Source: Acidobacteriota bacterium (GTDB lineage: Bacteria; Acidobacteriota; Blastocatellia; Pyrinomonadales; Pyrinomonadaceae). From it: a DNA stretch of 64,000 bases. The stretch spans positions 570,248 through 634,247 of the forward strand of contig QHXR01000001.1 of the NCBI GenBank assembly GCA_003223025.1. Direction: 5' to 3'. Below are positions 41,771-51,176 of the stretch, one piece after another; within the stretch, counting starts at the first letter, position 1; each line of letters opens with the position of its first letter. The notes under the pieces are model-generated. The model was given only the letters and a program-made list of their open reading frames with translations. It had not been told where the DNA came from and did not search any database. The translations under genes and the position numbers were made by a program.

Positions 41771-43177
41771 TCATAACGAATCTACTCGCTTGCCTTCCAC
41801 GGTTACGTTGTTCAGCTTGAGTCCCTTTACGTTTTTGATCACGCTTTTATTTTCGACGACGCCGAAGTTCGAGTTGCTGATCGCGACATCATAGATCGGA
41901 AATTTGTCGAGACCCTGGATGTCGACGGCGTACTTGCTCTTGCCGCTCGTGAGATTATCGACGACATAATTTCTGACTACCGGCGTGAAATCACCTTTCG
42001 CACCTTCCTCGTAGTTAAAGTCGATCGTGATCACGGCGTGCGCGACTTCGCCGACCGTGATGTTTTTGAAATAAAAATTCTCGAGAAGCCCGCCGCGGGA
42101 CGCATTGTTCTTGACCCGAAGAGCGTGGTCGAGATTCGGACTATCCATCTTGCAATCATGCGCGAAGAGATTTCGAACTCCGCCCGAGATCTCGCTGCCG
42201 ACCGTAATTCCGCCGTGGCCGTCTTTCATGGTGCAATTGCGCACGATGATGTTCTCGGTCGGGACGTTGATCCGACGTCCGTCATTGTTTCTTCCGGATT
42301 TGATCGCGATGCAGTCGTCGCCCGTGTCGAAGAAACAGTTATCGATGAGAACGTCCTTACACGATTCGGGATCGCATCCGTCATTGTTCGGGCCGTGAGT
42401 CGATATGTGAAGATCGCGGACGATCACGTTTTCGCAAAGCACGGGATGAACTTCCCACATCGGGGAATCGACAATCGTGACGCCTTCGATCAGAACGTTC
42501 TTGCACTTGTAAGGCTGGATGAACTGCGGCCGGAGGTAATGTCCGAGACCGAATATGCGTTCGGCGACCGGTACATTCTTATCCATCATCTCGTACAAAC
42601 GCGCACGGGCGGGACGCTGGCTCAAGACTTTGGGATCGCCGCCGTAGTTCGGATTGCCGTGCCATTTCCAGAAGAACGATTTGCCCTGGCCGTCGAGTGT
42701 CCCCTCGCCGGTGATCGCGACGTTCGTCTGCTCATACGCGTAGATGAACGGCGAGAGATGCATCAGCTCCATGCCTTCCCATCGCGTGTGAACTATCGGC
42801 AGATAGGCATTCGGATCCATCGAAAATTTCAACGTTGCACCTTTTGAGACGTGTAGATTCACATTCGATTTGAGCCGTATCGCTCCGGTGAGAAACTCGC
42901 CGGCGGGAACTACGACCCGGCCGCCGCCTGCTTTGCTGCATGCGTCGATCGCTTTGTTTATTGCCTCACGGCTATCGAATCCGGCGACGGCTTTCGCTCC
43001 GTACTTTGTGATGAGGAAATCTCGTTTGGGAAATTTCGGTGCTTTGATTCGGCCGAGGATCTTTGGATATTCAGTTTTCCATGGATCGGCGGATTGGCTG
43101 AATGCAACGTTGGGTAAGATGATAAGTCCCGCGCTTGTGAGGCCAAAGTTTCGTATGAATTCTCTTCGATTAATCAT
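41771..43177 (-). CDS. GH28 polygalacturonase
   Basis: The start at 43177 (MINRREFIRNFGLTSAG) gives a Tat-like signal; an upstream continuation is only translated heptamer repeat. The 468-residue protein is a right-handed beta-helix with the GH28 catalytic blocks: HGPNNDGCDPESC, DTGDDCIAIKSG, DGHGGITVGSE and LRVKNNASRGG. It hydrolyses alpha-1,4-galacturonosyl links in pectin backbone after export by the Tat system. The next gene upstream is the pectinesterase/lyase fusion, which demethylates its substrate. Confidence 0.9.
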   Translation of the reverse strand: MINRREFIRNFGLTSAGLIILPNVAFSQSADPWKTEYPKILGRIKAPKFPKRDFLITKYGAKAVAGFDSREAINKAIDACSKAGGGRVVVPAGEFLTGAIRLKSNVNLHVSKGATLKFSMDPNAYLPIVHTRWEGMELMHLSPFIYAYEQTNVAITGEGTLDGQGKSFFWKWHGNPNYGGDPKVLSQRPARARLYEMMDKNVPVAERIFGLGHYLRPQFIQPYKCKNVLIEGVTIVDSPMWEVHPVLCENVIVRDLHISTHGPNNDGCDPESCKDVLIDNCFFDTGDDCIAIKSGRNNDGRRINVPTENIIVRNCTMKDGHGGITVGSEISGGVRNLFAHDCKMDSPNLDHALRVKNNASRGGLLENFYFKNITVGEVAHAVITIDFNYEEGAKGDFTPVVRNYVVDNLTSGKSKYAVDIQGLDKFPIYDVAISNSNFGVVENKSVIKNVKGLKLNNVTVEGKRVDSL

Positions 43178-43365
43178 CTGGTTATTCAAATCCATTCTTG
43201 CGGCTGTGCCGCCCGATGAGCGGAAAGGCTGTGCCTTTCCGAAAGTCGCCCTGAACTTGGCCAAAGACCAAAGACCAAAGACCAAAGACCAAAAACCAAA
43301 GACCAAAGACCAAAAACCAAATACCGACCGAACACCCAAATCAGAAAACAAATCGAATCGCTTCC
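43178..43365. repeat. Heptamer tandem repeat in the gap between GH28 and the pectinesterase fusion
   Basis: About 43258-43323 is a run of nine or more copies of CCAAAGA with variants (CCAAAAA, CCAAATA). The period is 7, as in the other heptamer arrays of this window. It lies in the leader of the GH28 gene. On the minus strand it would translate as VFGFWSL-type repeats, which misleadingly extends the GH28 frame. Confidence 0.85.
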
Positions 43366-45366
43366 TTACTTACCAATCTTCCCAATCTTCGCCTTCCACT
43401 TCGGATAATCTTCGTTCAGCAATTCGTTTGGCTCCGAGACGTACCATGCGTAACCGTTTCTTCGCTCGGCTTCGATCTGCGTAACGTCGTATTTGATGAT
43501 CGAATCGCGGCCGATGAAGATCGGTTTCATCGTTTCGATTTCATAGAACCGCGCCCAGATCGGCGGTGCGGTCTTGTCTTTTACGACCGTATTCTCGCCA
43601 TTCTGTCTTATCCATCGGATGCCGTCGATCTTGTTCTTGCGATACCAATCGATCGCGGATTCGATCGCATCGATGATCTCCGCCGAAGGTTTGCTGTCGA
43701 GCATCAGAAATCTAACTATTCCGACGCTCTCACCCGCGGTCAGAGAAATCGGTTCGAACTTTCGCGCAGCCGCAGGCTTCAAAGAAACTTCGTCGTACTG
43801 TGCAGCCCAAACTGTTTTCTTGCCGTTGACGACGACCTGCAGCTTCAAGATAAGCGGCCACGCTTTTGCGACGGCTACCTCAGAACGCAGTCGTCGTGGT
43901 TCGTCGACAAAAAGATAATCTTCTTTCTTCTTTGCGATCTCGCGGAGTAGTTTCAAGACGCCGATCATCGCATCGTCGTTGAAGGTGATGTGCGAGTAAT
44001 ATCCTTTTCTCAACGGATAAAATTGCGGGAAGCCACCGTTCTCATATTGCGATGCGAGCAGATAATCGAGAGCTTTATTGAAAGCCTCTTTGTATTTCGG
44101 CAGATTTGCGGGCGGTGACGGCTTTAAGAGACTTGCAGTGATAACGCGTCCGAGATACGCGACCTGCGGATAAGTCGTGCGGTTATCGATGGTCGTTTCC
44201 GAGATATCGGAACGCTTCGCGACCAGCTCATTCTTTTCCTTTTGCGTCAGCATCAACGCCATGTCGACGTTCTTCTCGAAACCGCCGTTGTCCTTCTGAT
44301 AGATGAGCAACTGATCGGCGATCCGCGCGGCTTCGTCGGTCTGATACCAGAGTGGCTTTTGCTTAAAGACATCGCTCCACGAAACCAAACTCCAGTCGGG
44401 TTTTTTAGACTCGAGCCACGAATCCTTCGAGGTGATCGGATTCCAACCGTCGCCGCCGCCAAGGAAATATTCGATCGAGAATTCCTTCACTTCCGCATCG
44501 CTTAGTTTGTGAGCCCACGCGACACGTGCAGCGGAATTCGCACCGCTTCCGGTCGAGCCGTACTCGGCGAAGTAAGCAGTCTTTTCGCGTTTTGGTTCCC
44601 AATGATGCCAACCTTCGGGACGGATCGCGGCATCCATCTTCGTATTGATGAAAACCGTCCGGCCGAAATCGCGCCACGGCCGGCCGAGATAGATCCCGTT
44701 CTTCGTATTCTCGCTGGTCAACGTTGAATTTAGAAAAACAAAACCGCTCGGCTCGTCCGCAGCGAAACGCATCGGCGCGGTTATGTAACCGTCACCTTTG
44801 CTGTGAATCTGACAGTTGTCGAAAACAGCAGTCGCCTGGCCGAAGATATAGTCGACGTGTCCTTCGATGTAGCAATCGCGATAATACTGCCGCCCGTTCT
44901 TTGCGTAGAGCGTGTCCTGCCATCCGAGGAAACGACAGTTTTTGAAAACCGCTCGATCGGCTTCAACTAGGATCGCAACCGCCTGCGAACCGGTGCCGAA
45001 TGAATTTTCGAACGTGATGTTCTCGGCATGAAAGTCGTGACCGCCGATGTAAATGCTATAACTCGCCGATGTCGAACCCGCGGCCTTGTTGCTGAGATTG
45101 AAAGTGATCTTTGTTTTCTCGGCGGATTCGCCGACAAAAGAAATGTAAGGCTTATCGGCCGGGACACGCACCTGTTCAGTATACGTTCCGGGCTTTATCC
45201 GGATGATGATCCGCTGCTTGTTGTTCGAAGGGACTTTGTCGATCGCTTCTTGGACCGACTTCGCGTTGCCGGAACCATCCGCTGAGACGATGATATCGGC
45301 TTTCGCCTGCCATGCGGTGAAGAGCACGACGGCGACAACGAGAGGAATGTATCTGATCAACCCCAT
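43366..45366 (-). CDS. Pectinesterase (CE8) fused to pectate lyase (PL10)
   Basis: The start at 45366 (MGLIRYIPLVVAVVLFTAWQ) gives a signal peptide; the longer frame runs into the TonB receptor gene. Residues 25-330 are a CE8 pectin methylesterase with beta-helix motifs and the catalytic Asp pair in CRFLGWQDTLYA and EGHVDYIFGQATAVFDNC. Residues 345-665 are a PL10 lyase: WYQTDEAARIADQLLIYQKDNGGFEKN, SQYENGGFPQFYPL, TFNDDAMIGVLKLL. Together they de-esterify and cleave homogalacturonan on one chain. It lies between TonB receptor and GH28 genes in the same leftward unit. Confidence 0.9.
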   Translation of the reverse strand: MGLIRYIPLVVAVVLFTAWQAKADIIVSADGSGNAKSVQEAIDKVPSNNKQRIIIRIKPGTYTEQVRVPADKPYISFVGESAEKTKITFNLSNKAAGSTSASYSIYIGGHDFHAENITFENSFGTGSQAVAILVEADRAVFKNCRFLGWQDTLYAKNGRQYYRDCYIEGHVDYIFGQATAVFDNCQIHSKGDGYITAPMRFAADEPSGFVFLNSTLTSENTKNGIYLGRPWRDFGRTVFINTKMDAAIRPEGWHHWEPKREKTAYFAEYGSTGSGANSAARVAWAHKLSDAEVKEFSIEYFLGGGDGWNPITSKDSWLESKKPDWSLVSWSDVFKQKPLWYQTDEAARIADQLLIYQKDNGGFEKNVDMALMLTQKEKNELVAKRSDISETTIDNRTTYPQVAYLGRVITASLLKPSPPANLPKYKEAFNKALDYLLASQYENGGFPQFYPLRKGYYSHITFNDDAMIGVLKLLREIAKKKEDYLFVDEPRRLRSEVAVAKAWPLILKLQVVVNGKKTVWAAQYDEVSLKPAAARKFEPISLTAGESVGIVRFLMLDSKPSAEIIDAIESAIDWYRKNKIDGIRWIRQNGENTVVKDKTAPPIWARFYEIETMKPIFIGRDSIIKYDVTQIEAERRNGYAWYVSEPNELLNEDYPKWKAKIGKIGK

Positions 45367-45487
45367 TGAAAGAAACCCCGTTCCGAATTTCCGCAGGCCG
45401 GATGATGCTAACGAAAATGCGCCGCGCAAAGTTGAGTTCAACAACGCCACGCGGCGCAACCTGATCGAGATAAGAGAGAGCGGTTCG

Positions 45488-48400
45488 CTAGAAGGTGAAC
45501 CGTCCTCCGATCTGAATGTCTCTCGGCGGCTGGCGGACCGGCGCGGTCGTAAAACCGAAGCTTCCGAGCGAGTTGCCACCTGACGGCAAGCTTCCCGGCG
45601 TTACTGTCGGAGCCGAGAAGTACGGATTGTTAAGAAGGTTGATCGCATCGATGCGGAACTGGATCTTCATACCTTCGCGGATCCGGAAATTCTTCGAGAT
45701 TCCAACGTCGAATTTCAGGAAGCGCTGGTTGCGAAGTCCATCCACCGTCAGCGGGAAGTAGCGAAGCGTATTCGCCGTGCTGCTGGTGTAATTATTTCCG
45801 AATGCCGGAACGTTGGCCGTAGCCTGGACGCCGCCGACATAGAAGCCGGTGATATCCCACGCCGGAATATCGACTCCGTAGCGTCGACCGTTTGAATCCT
45901 TCTTACCGAGCAGGCTCTTCAACTGCGACGGATCGCCGTTGTAATAGGTGTTCGGGAAGAGAAGCGGCTCGCCGCTCTGCCATTCGTAAAGTCCCTGTAC
46001 CTGCCATCCGCCGATGATCGCGTCGACAACCGGATTCCAGTCGTCACCCCAAGTGCGGCCTTTGCCGAACGGAAGCTCGTAGATGCCCGAGAACGTCCAG
46101 CGATGCGGGCGTTCATTCGGCGAGATGTATTCCGTCAGCTCACTGTCCTGCGGATTCAGGTACTGGTTCTTCAGATGCTCGCGCGAGAATGTGTACGAAC
46201 CGTTGAGCGAAAGTCCCTTGGTGAAACGTTTGATCAACTGGAACTGGAACGACTGGAAGTCGCTCTTACCGTTGTACTCGGTCACCGCGACGTTTCCGAA
46301 CTGCGGGAACGGCGTCAGGAGACGACGACGTTGGATAGTCGCCGCGTTCCATTCAGTGCTTCCCGGTACGAGTGTACGGAAAGGATTCGGCACGCTTGCG
46401 TTCAGGAAGGTGTTGACGGTCGCGATCGCCGTACTGATTGTCGCACCGGTCGTGACACCCGCCAGATCGTTCAGATTCTGAGTCGGAATGTAATTCAGTT
46501 CGCGGTTGACAGCGAGGTTCGAACCTCTTGAATTGACGTACGTCGCTTCGACTGCAATGCCATCCCAAAGCTCGCGCTGAATTCCAACGATGAATCGCGA
46601 GTACTGTGCGTTTTCACGATCGTGCTGCAATACGACGCTGGTCGCGCCGTTTGCATTCGATGCCGTCAGGTCACGTCCGACAAATGTCATCAGTCCCTGT
46701 CCGCTGCCCGGCGATGCTGCGATGCCACTCGGAAACGCGTTAGCTAGTGTCGCCAGGAATGTCGCACCGTTGTTCGTCGTCGGAGTGAAGAGCGTGGGTG
46801 ACGAGAAGCCCGGCTGGAAGATCACGTTCTGCGTGACGATCTGGAAAGGAGCCGAGAAAATTCCATAGCCGCCGCGAACGACCGTCTTCGAGTCAAACGC
46901 GTACGAAACTCCGATCCTCGGCTGCCAGTTGTTTTTGTCCGCGTGTTGATTCGGCGTGCTGGAATCGTTCGCAAACTTAAACCCGCCGGCAAGATTCTGG
47001 AAAGTCGTGATCGGCACTCCGGCCGGAACCGAAGCGTTGTAGTTTGCGAGAACCTGGGCCTGTATCGGGCTCGCTGCAAGACGATCGAAGTCGACGACCT
47101 GTCGTCCGAGGTTTTCTTTGTAACCCGATTCGAGCTCGTATCGGACGCCCAGATTCAAAGTCAGTTTCGAAGAAACGCGCCAGTCATCCTGGACGAACAT
47201 TCCGTGGTACTGCGACGTGACTTCATAGACCTGAGGATTGTCGATCAGACTGTTATTGTTCGCCACCGGAACTCCGGTAAGGAACGCTGCGAGATCACGA
47301 CCGACGCGGTCACGCTCCGTGTTGCCGTCGTTCTGGGTTCGCATCGTGTAAGTTCCCTGGAACAGGAAACGGCCCGCGGCATAACCTTGATAGTCGAACT
47401 TTTCATTCAACCGACGCATGTCATAACCATACCGGAACGTGTGATCGTGGAAGATCTGCGTCAGGACCGGCTGGAATGTAAACATCGTGAACGGACGCTC
47501 GCGACCGTCGTTATAATCGGCACGAAGCGATCCGACCGTCATGAAGTTCGTAAAGTCGAAGCGCGGGAAAACGTTGCCCTGACGATCCGCGGGAATTCCG
47601 GTGAATCCGAGCTCTCCTGCGGTCGGCTGACCATCCTGGAATCTTCGAAGCTTGAACTCGTTAAAGCTCCCGCGAAGGTCGAACACAAGATTCGATGAGA
47701 TCGTCGAGGTCCAGTTAGCGTTACCGCCATGGTTACGACGATTTTCATATCCCTGGAATATCGAACCCGGTTCTTGAGTCAGGTTATAACGATCCTCCGT
47801 GTTACGGCTGTGATAGTACTTGCCGGACAGACGATTGTTCGAGTTGATGTTGTGATCGATCTTAAAAAGGTAAGAACGATACGGACGATTCAGGTTCTGA
47901 TCGGTGATGAAATTGTTCTGAAATCCCGGAAGATTCGGATCCGGGAAGTACTGCATGAATGCTCTAGACGCAGCATACATCGACGCAGCCGGGATGATGT
48001 TTCCGGCGAAGGGCAGACGCTCGACCATTGTCTGCACGGTACCGGTCAGCGGATTACATCGATTGACGCTGATGCCCGAGAACGGATCGTATATCTGTCC
48101 GTTGAGAGCCGGTGAACCGTCGCGGTTGGTCAGCGTGACAACAGATCCTGCGGGGCCCGCACAATTGGTTGCACCCGTAAGCGTAACGGTTCGAGCGCCT
48201 CCGAGAAGCTCCGAAAAGTTTCCGTTCTTCATCAAAAGGGTCGGAACGGAGTAGGTCGTCGTTTGGGCGACGTTGTCTTTCTGCCGCTCGTAAGAGAAAA
48301 GGAAAAATGTCTTGTCTTTGAAAACCGGACCCGATATCACACCACCGTAACGATTGTATTTGCGTTCGGGGCGCTCAAGGCCTGCTCGGTTATTAAAGAA

Positions 48401-49231
48401 GTTATTCGCCGTTCGGCTTTTGTCACGATCGTAAAAGTAAGCTGCACCATGAAACTGATTGGCTCCGCTCTTGATAGCGACGTTCACGGTCGCACCGGCG
48501 GTGAATCCCTGCTGAGCATCAAACGTGTTTGTTTGGACCTTGAATTCCTGAGTCGCTTCCGATGCAGGCGTGAACGCGACCTGGCCGTCGTACGCGAGAT
48601 TCGGTGAGCCGTCGAGATTAATAACGTTACCGCCGCTCGCATTGACCTGGTTACCTTGCGTACCGTTACTTCGGAAGCCCGCGAGGTTTCCGTTAGCGGT
48701 CGGACCTTGGAAATTCGGGTCGCCGGTATAAACGATACCGGGAGCCTGCGTCGACAGCGTGTAAGGTGCGCCTTCGGCCAGCGGAAGCTCTTCGATCTGG
48801 CGCTGCGACACGAGAGTTCCGGTCGTCACGCTGCCTTGTTCGATCACGTCACCGTCGGCAACGATGTTGACTTCGGCGGCGGTTCCGACCTGAAGCTGCA
48901 GATCGATCGTCAAGCGACCATCAACAACGACGGAAATGTTTTCGATCGTGGTCGTCTTAAAACCGGTCCCGGTTGCCGACACGGTGTACGTGCCGAGCGG
49001 AAGCAGCGGTATCGTGTACGCTCCCTCGTCGTTTGTCGTAACAGTGTTCGCGGCATTCGTGCCCCCGTGCTTTGCGGTCACGCTCGCTCCGGGTACGGCA
49101 GCACCATTCGGATCGGTCACTGTACCGGTTATCGTGCCCCTGAAGTCCTGGGCCGAAACCGCAGTTACAAAAGTAAATACAAGCAGTGCTGTGAACAAGC
49201 AAACTGCACGTCGGATGTGGCTAGTTTTCAT
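45488..49231 (-). CDS. Oar-like TonB-dependent outer membrane receptor
   Basis: The protein has 1247 residues with a signal peptide (AVCLFTALLVFTFVTAVSAQ). Residues 30-115 form a carboxypeptidase-regulatory domain (GTITGTVTDPNGAAVPGASV ... TIPLLPLGTYTVSATGTGF). A plug follows (ISVVVDGRLTIDLQLQ ... RQIEELPL), and then a large beta barrel ending in aromatic TF, as expected for outer membrane insertion. Oar-type receptors of acidobacteria import oligosaccharides. It leads the pectin block and has the perfect AATTGGTATTACCAATT site in its promoter, so its substrate is probably an oligogalacturonide. Confidence 0.92.
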   Translation of the reverse strand: MKTSHIRRAVCLFTALLVFTFVTAVSAQDFRGTITGTVTDPNGAAVPGASVTAKHGGTNAANTVTTNDEGAYTIPLLPLGTYTVSATGTGFKTTTIENISVVVDGRLTIDLQLQVGTAAEVNIVADGDVIEQGSVTTGTLVSQRQIEELPLAEGAPYTLSTQAPGIVYTGDPNFQGPTANGNLAGFRSNGTQGNQVNASGGNVINLDGSPNLAYDGQVAFTPASEATQEFKVQTNTFDAQQGFTAGATVNVAIKSGANQFHGAAYFYDRDKSRTANNFFNNRAGLERPERKYNRYGGVISGPVFKDKTFFLFSYERQKDNVAQTTTYSVPTLLMKNGNFSELLGGARTVTLTGATNCAGPAGSVVTLTNRDGSPALNGQIYDPFSGISVNRCNPLTGTVQTMVERLPFAGNIIPAASMYAASRAFMQYFPDPNLPGFQNNFITDQNLNRPYRSYLFKIDHNINSNNRLSGKYYHSRNTEDRYNLTQEPGSIFQGYENRRNHGGNANWTSTISSNLVFDLRGSFNEFKLRRFQDGQPTAGELGFTGIPADRQGNVFPRFDFTNFMTVGSLRADYNDGRERPFTMFTFQPVLTQIFHDHTFRYGYDMRRLNEKFDYQGYAAGRFLFQGTYTMRTQNDGNTERDRVGRDLAAFLTGVPVANNNSLIDNPQVYEVTSQYHGMFVQDDWRVSSKLTLNLGVRYELESGYKENLGRQVVDFDRLAASPIQAQVLANYNASVPAGVPITTFQNLAGGFKFANDSSTPNQHADKNNWQPRIGVSYAFDSKTVVRGGYGIFSAPFQIVTQNVIFQPGFSSPTLFTPTTNNGATFLATLANAFPSGIAASPGSGQGLMTFVGRDLTASNANGATSVVLQHDRENAQYSRFIVGIQRELWDGIAVEATYVNSRGSNLAVNRELNYIPTQNLNDLAGVTTGATISTAIATVNTFLNASVPNPFRTLVPGSTEWNAATIQRRRLLTPFPQFGNVAVTEYNGKSDFQSFQFQLIKRFTKGLSLNGSYTFSREHLKNQYLNPQDSELTEYISPNERPHRWTFSGIYELPFGKGRTWGDDWNPVVDAIIGGWQVQGLYEWQSGEPLLFPNTYYNGDPSQLKSLLGKKDSNGRRYGVDIPAWDITGFYVGGVQATANVPAFGNNYTSSTANTLRYFPLTVDGLRNQRFLKFDVGISKNFRIREGMKIQFRIDAINLLNNPYFSAPTVTPGSLPSGGNSLGSFGFTTAPVRQPPRDIQIGGRFTF

Positions 49232-49298
49232 CTTTCCTCCGCCTCGAGTCTTTAATTAATTAAATTTAGTGCCGCTATTTAAGAAGTCGGAATATAAT

Positions 49299-49319
49299 AT
49301 AATTGGTATTACCAATTAT
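49299..49319. promoter_or_regulatory. Perfect operator palindrome in the TonB receptor promoter
   Basis: The core is AATTGGTATTACCAATT (49301-49317), extended by AT/AT to a 21-bp perfect dyad around a single central base. It lies 70 bp upstream of the receptor start, in an AT-rich promoter region. The same core is found at 28009-28025 before the uronate operon. Confidence 0.82.
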
Positions 49320-49414
49320 GCAAGCACAATTTTACATTTTTTCACTTTTTCTTTTGTCGACTAGCATCTAGCGAGGAAACATCGAAAAAGGGCACTTCTG
49401 ATATGCCCTTCGAG

Positions 49415-49457
49415 TATTACCAATAATGTGAATTGAATGCGGTGGGTATTACCAATC
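49415..49457. promoter_or_regulatory. Two further TATTACCAAT sites upstream of the TonB receptor
   Basis: GTATTACCAATAAT begins at 49414 and GGGTATTACCAATCG at 49444. Both keep the right half of the operator, with a GGT-like left half only in the second. They are spaced about 30 bp apart and 100-150 bp from the perfect site, so cooperative or looped binding is possible. The second lies against the stop codon of the HEIGH protein gene. Confidence 0.6.
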
Positions 49458-49458
49458 G

Positions 49459-50304
49459 CTAGTTTCGACACGCGGGGATACCGGTTCCGACCATGTCGTC
49501 GAACTTGGTGTGAAAACTGCGAGCGTAGTCTGAGATGTTGCGTTTCATCCGGCCGAAAACTGAACACGAAAAAGATTCGCCATCGATCCGTTCGATCAGA
49601 TATCTCATCGCGATCGCTTCGCTGTTGTACTCACGATCTTCCCAGATCTCAATCGGTTTCGCGCCGAGTTCGTCCGCGAGAGCGACGAGCTTCGGATCAC
49701 TGGTGTTGTATCCGTTCTTCAAAAAAATACTGTTGTACGAAGCCATCAACTTATTCTGCTTTTGAAACACCGTCGCGTTTGTCACGGCAGTTAAATTAAC
49801 GTGGCCGATCTCGTGGATGATCTTTGTCGATGCGAGAATATCGCCGTCGATATCGTAAAGCCCGTCATACGTCGCGAGCGAATTCATCACAGGATAATAG
49901 ACCGGATCCGGGAAACCCTTGTCTAGATTCTTTCCGAGCGTGATCGTCGCCGCGACAAGTTTGCCCTCGTCATCCCACTTAAAATCGTCGGTGCCTGCTC
50001 CATACTTTCGGTGATCGGAAACCTGGATCGTCAGAAGGAAATCCACGCGGTTTGCATAGAGGTTCCACTGCTCTCGTCCGAACTCGGTCGATAGCAGTTC
50101 GTCCTTCCAATTCTGATATCGCTGCCGGGCATCGGCGGGAATGTCTTCTACGATACCGGAGGTGGGCCTCTTCGATTCGGTAGAACGACGTTGCGACGAT
50201 CGATCTTTGGCGTGCGCAGATCCGCACCAGGCATCCGTTTCGATCGCTTCGGCGGCGAGAATAAGGGAAAGGAAGGAAAAAACAACGAATCTAAACAGTC
50301 TCAT
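49459..50304 (-). CDS. Secreted putative zinc-peptidase-like protein (HEIGH motif)
   Basis: I do not recognise the family of this 281-residue protein. It starts with a signal peptide (FVVFSFLSLILAAEAIETDA). Near residue 166 it has HEIGHVNLTA inside the helix LASTKIIHEIGHVNLTAVTN, an HExxH zinc motif, and 60 residues further on WEDREYNSEAIAMRYLIER, where a Glu could be the third ligand. There are two Cys near the C-terminus. The pattern fits a secreted metallopeptidase of gluzincin type but that is inference. It runs leftward into the TonB promoter region, and its stop overlaps an operator-like site. Confidence 0.65.
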   Translation of the reverse strand: MRLFRFVVFSFLSLILAAEAIETDAWCGSAHAKDRSSQRRSTESKRPTSGIVEDIPADARQRYQNWKDELLSTEFGREQWNLYANRVDFLLTIQVSDHRKYGAGTDDFKWDDEGKLVAATITLGKNLDKGFPDPVYYPVMNSLATYDGLYDIDGDILASTKIIHEIGHVNLTAVTNATVFQKQNKLMASYNSIFLKNGYNTSDPKLVALADELGAKPIEIWEDREYNSEAIAMRYLIERIDGESFSCSVFGRMKRNISDYARSFHTKFDDMVGTGIPACRN

Positions 50305-50514
50305 GAGAACACTCCACTAGATAGTTCGGTTGCCGGGCCAAAAAGTATCTTTCGATAGTAAGAGACTATCGGCGGATTCGCAATGTTTTTTACGATCCGC
50401 CGACCGCGCGAAGCTTGCAACGCAAATTATTAAGATTTATGTGATGTTTTCGTCCGGCTCGTCGCCGGAGCCGGCGGAAATGCGATCCAAGAAAATCCGC
50501 GAAAGGAAAGAATT

Positions 50515-50583
50515 AGTCCGCGAATAACGCCAATGATCGCTAATAAGATCTCCTATTAACGATCATTGGCGTTATTCGCGGGC
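50515..50583. repeat. Palindromic element between two leftward genes
   Basis: Arms of about 29 bp: TCCGCGAATAACGCCAATGA... and its near-complement ...TCATTGGCGTTATTCGCGGG, with one or two mismatches and a short loop around AGATCT. It shares the TATTCGCGG ends with the element after eda. It probably terminates the STAS-like gene. Confidence 0.8.
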
Positions 50584-50601
50584 AAAAAATTAAGGTGGGA
50601 A

Positions 50602-50982
50602 CTAGCCTCGAGTGAGCCATTTCAGCGCGGCTTCCTCGTCCCGAAATATCACGACCTGATTTTCAAGTCTCGGGGCAAGTAATATTCCGAACGCACGTCC
50701 GACGTCGAACAGCTCATCGCTGTCGCAAAGCAGTGCCATCTTACTATCGACGAGTTTTTTTCGAGCGGATTGAAAGATCACGGTGATCGTATTCAGATCG
50801 TCCATGTCGAGAGTTGAGACATTCAGTCCGCGGTAATCGAAGAGCACGCCCATGCCCGAATGCCATTGCGGTTTTGCAAAAATGTCGGAAAGAAACTTCG
50901 CCTGATCATCCAGCGAAAATTCGTCCCATTGTTTTGCTCGAACGAAATGTCGAGCTTCATCGAATTCGACTTTCCATTGCAT
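50602..50982 (-). CDS. STAS/SpoIIAA-like small protein
   Basis: The protein has 126 residues, no signal peptide and no membrane helix. Its alternation of strands and helices (MQWKVEFDEARHFVRAK ... MGVLFDYRGLNVSTLDMDDLN ... SKMALLCDSDELFDVGRAFGILL ... VVIFRDEEAALKWLTRG) is that of the SpoIIAA/STAS-like fold found in many single-domain cytoplasmic proteins. The segment RGLNVSTLDMDDL could hold a phosphorylatable Ser or Thr, but this is inference. Its neighbours give no functional clue, and it is bounded by repeat elements on both sides. Confidence 0.7.
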   Translation of the reverse strand: MQWKVEFDEARHFVRAKQWDEFSLDDQAKFLSDIFAKPQWHSGMGVLFDYRGLNVSTLDMDDLNTITVIFQSARKKLVDSKMALLCDSDELFDVGRAFGILLAPRLENQVVIFRDEEAALKWLTRG

Positions 50983-50984
50983 AG

Positions 50985-51176
50985 AAGTCCGGCGAGTCTA
51001 TCGGAGTCTGTCGAGTCTGTCGAGTATTTTCTTCGTCGCCTTGTTTCGTGTCTTTTAGTGTGGTTCGTGTGGTTGGTGGTTTTCTTTTGGTTGAGCATGT
51101 AGTGACGAAAAAAAGCCGCACCACGAAACACACGAAACACGCGAAATGGAACACGAATAAGACGACTCGACCGACT
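50985..51176. repeat. Nested inverted repeats between STAS-like and beta-helix genes
   Basis: GAGTCTGTCGAGTCTGTCGAG at about 51005 pairs imperfectly with GACTCGACCGACTC at about 51163. Inside, GTGTGGTTCGTGTGG pairs with CACCACGAAACACACGAA, and short CACGAAACA motifs repeat. It fills the gap from the beta-helix protein stop to the STAS-like start. Confidence 0.7.

Noticed and set aside
43178-43351. Membrane-like N-terminal extension of the GH28 protein (VFGFWSL repeats)
   Set aside because: It is a translation of the CCAAAGA heptamer array, followed by a true Tat-type signal starting at 43177.
45367-45579. Longer start for the pectinesterase fusion
   Set aside because: It would overlap the TonB receptor C-terminus; the ATG at 45366 begins a signal peptide.
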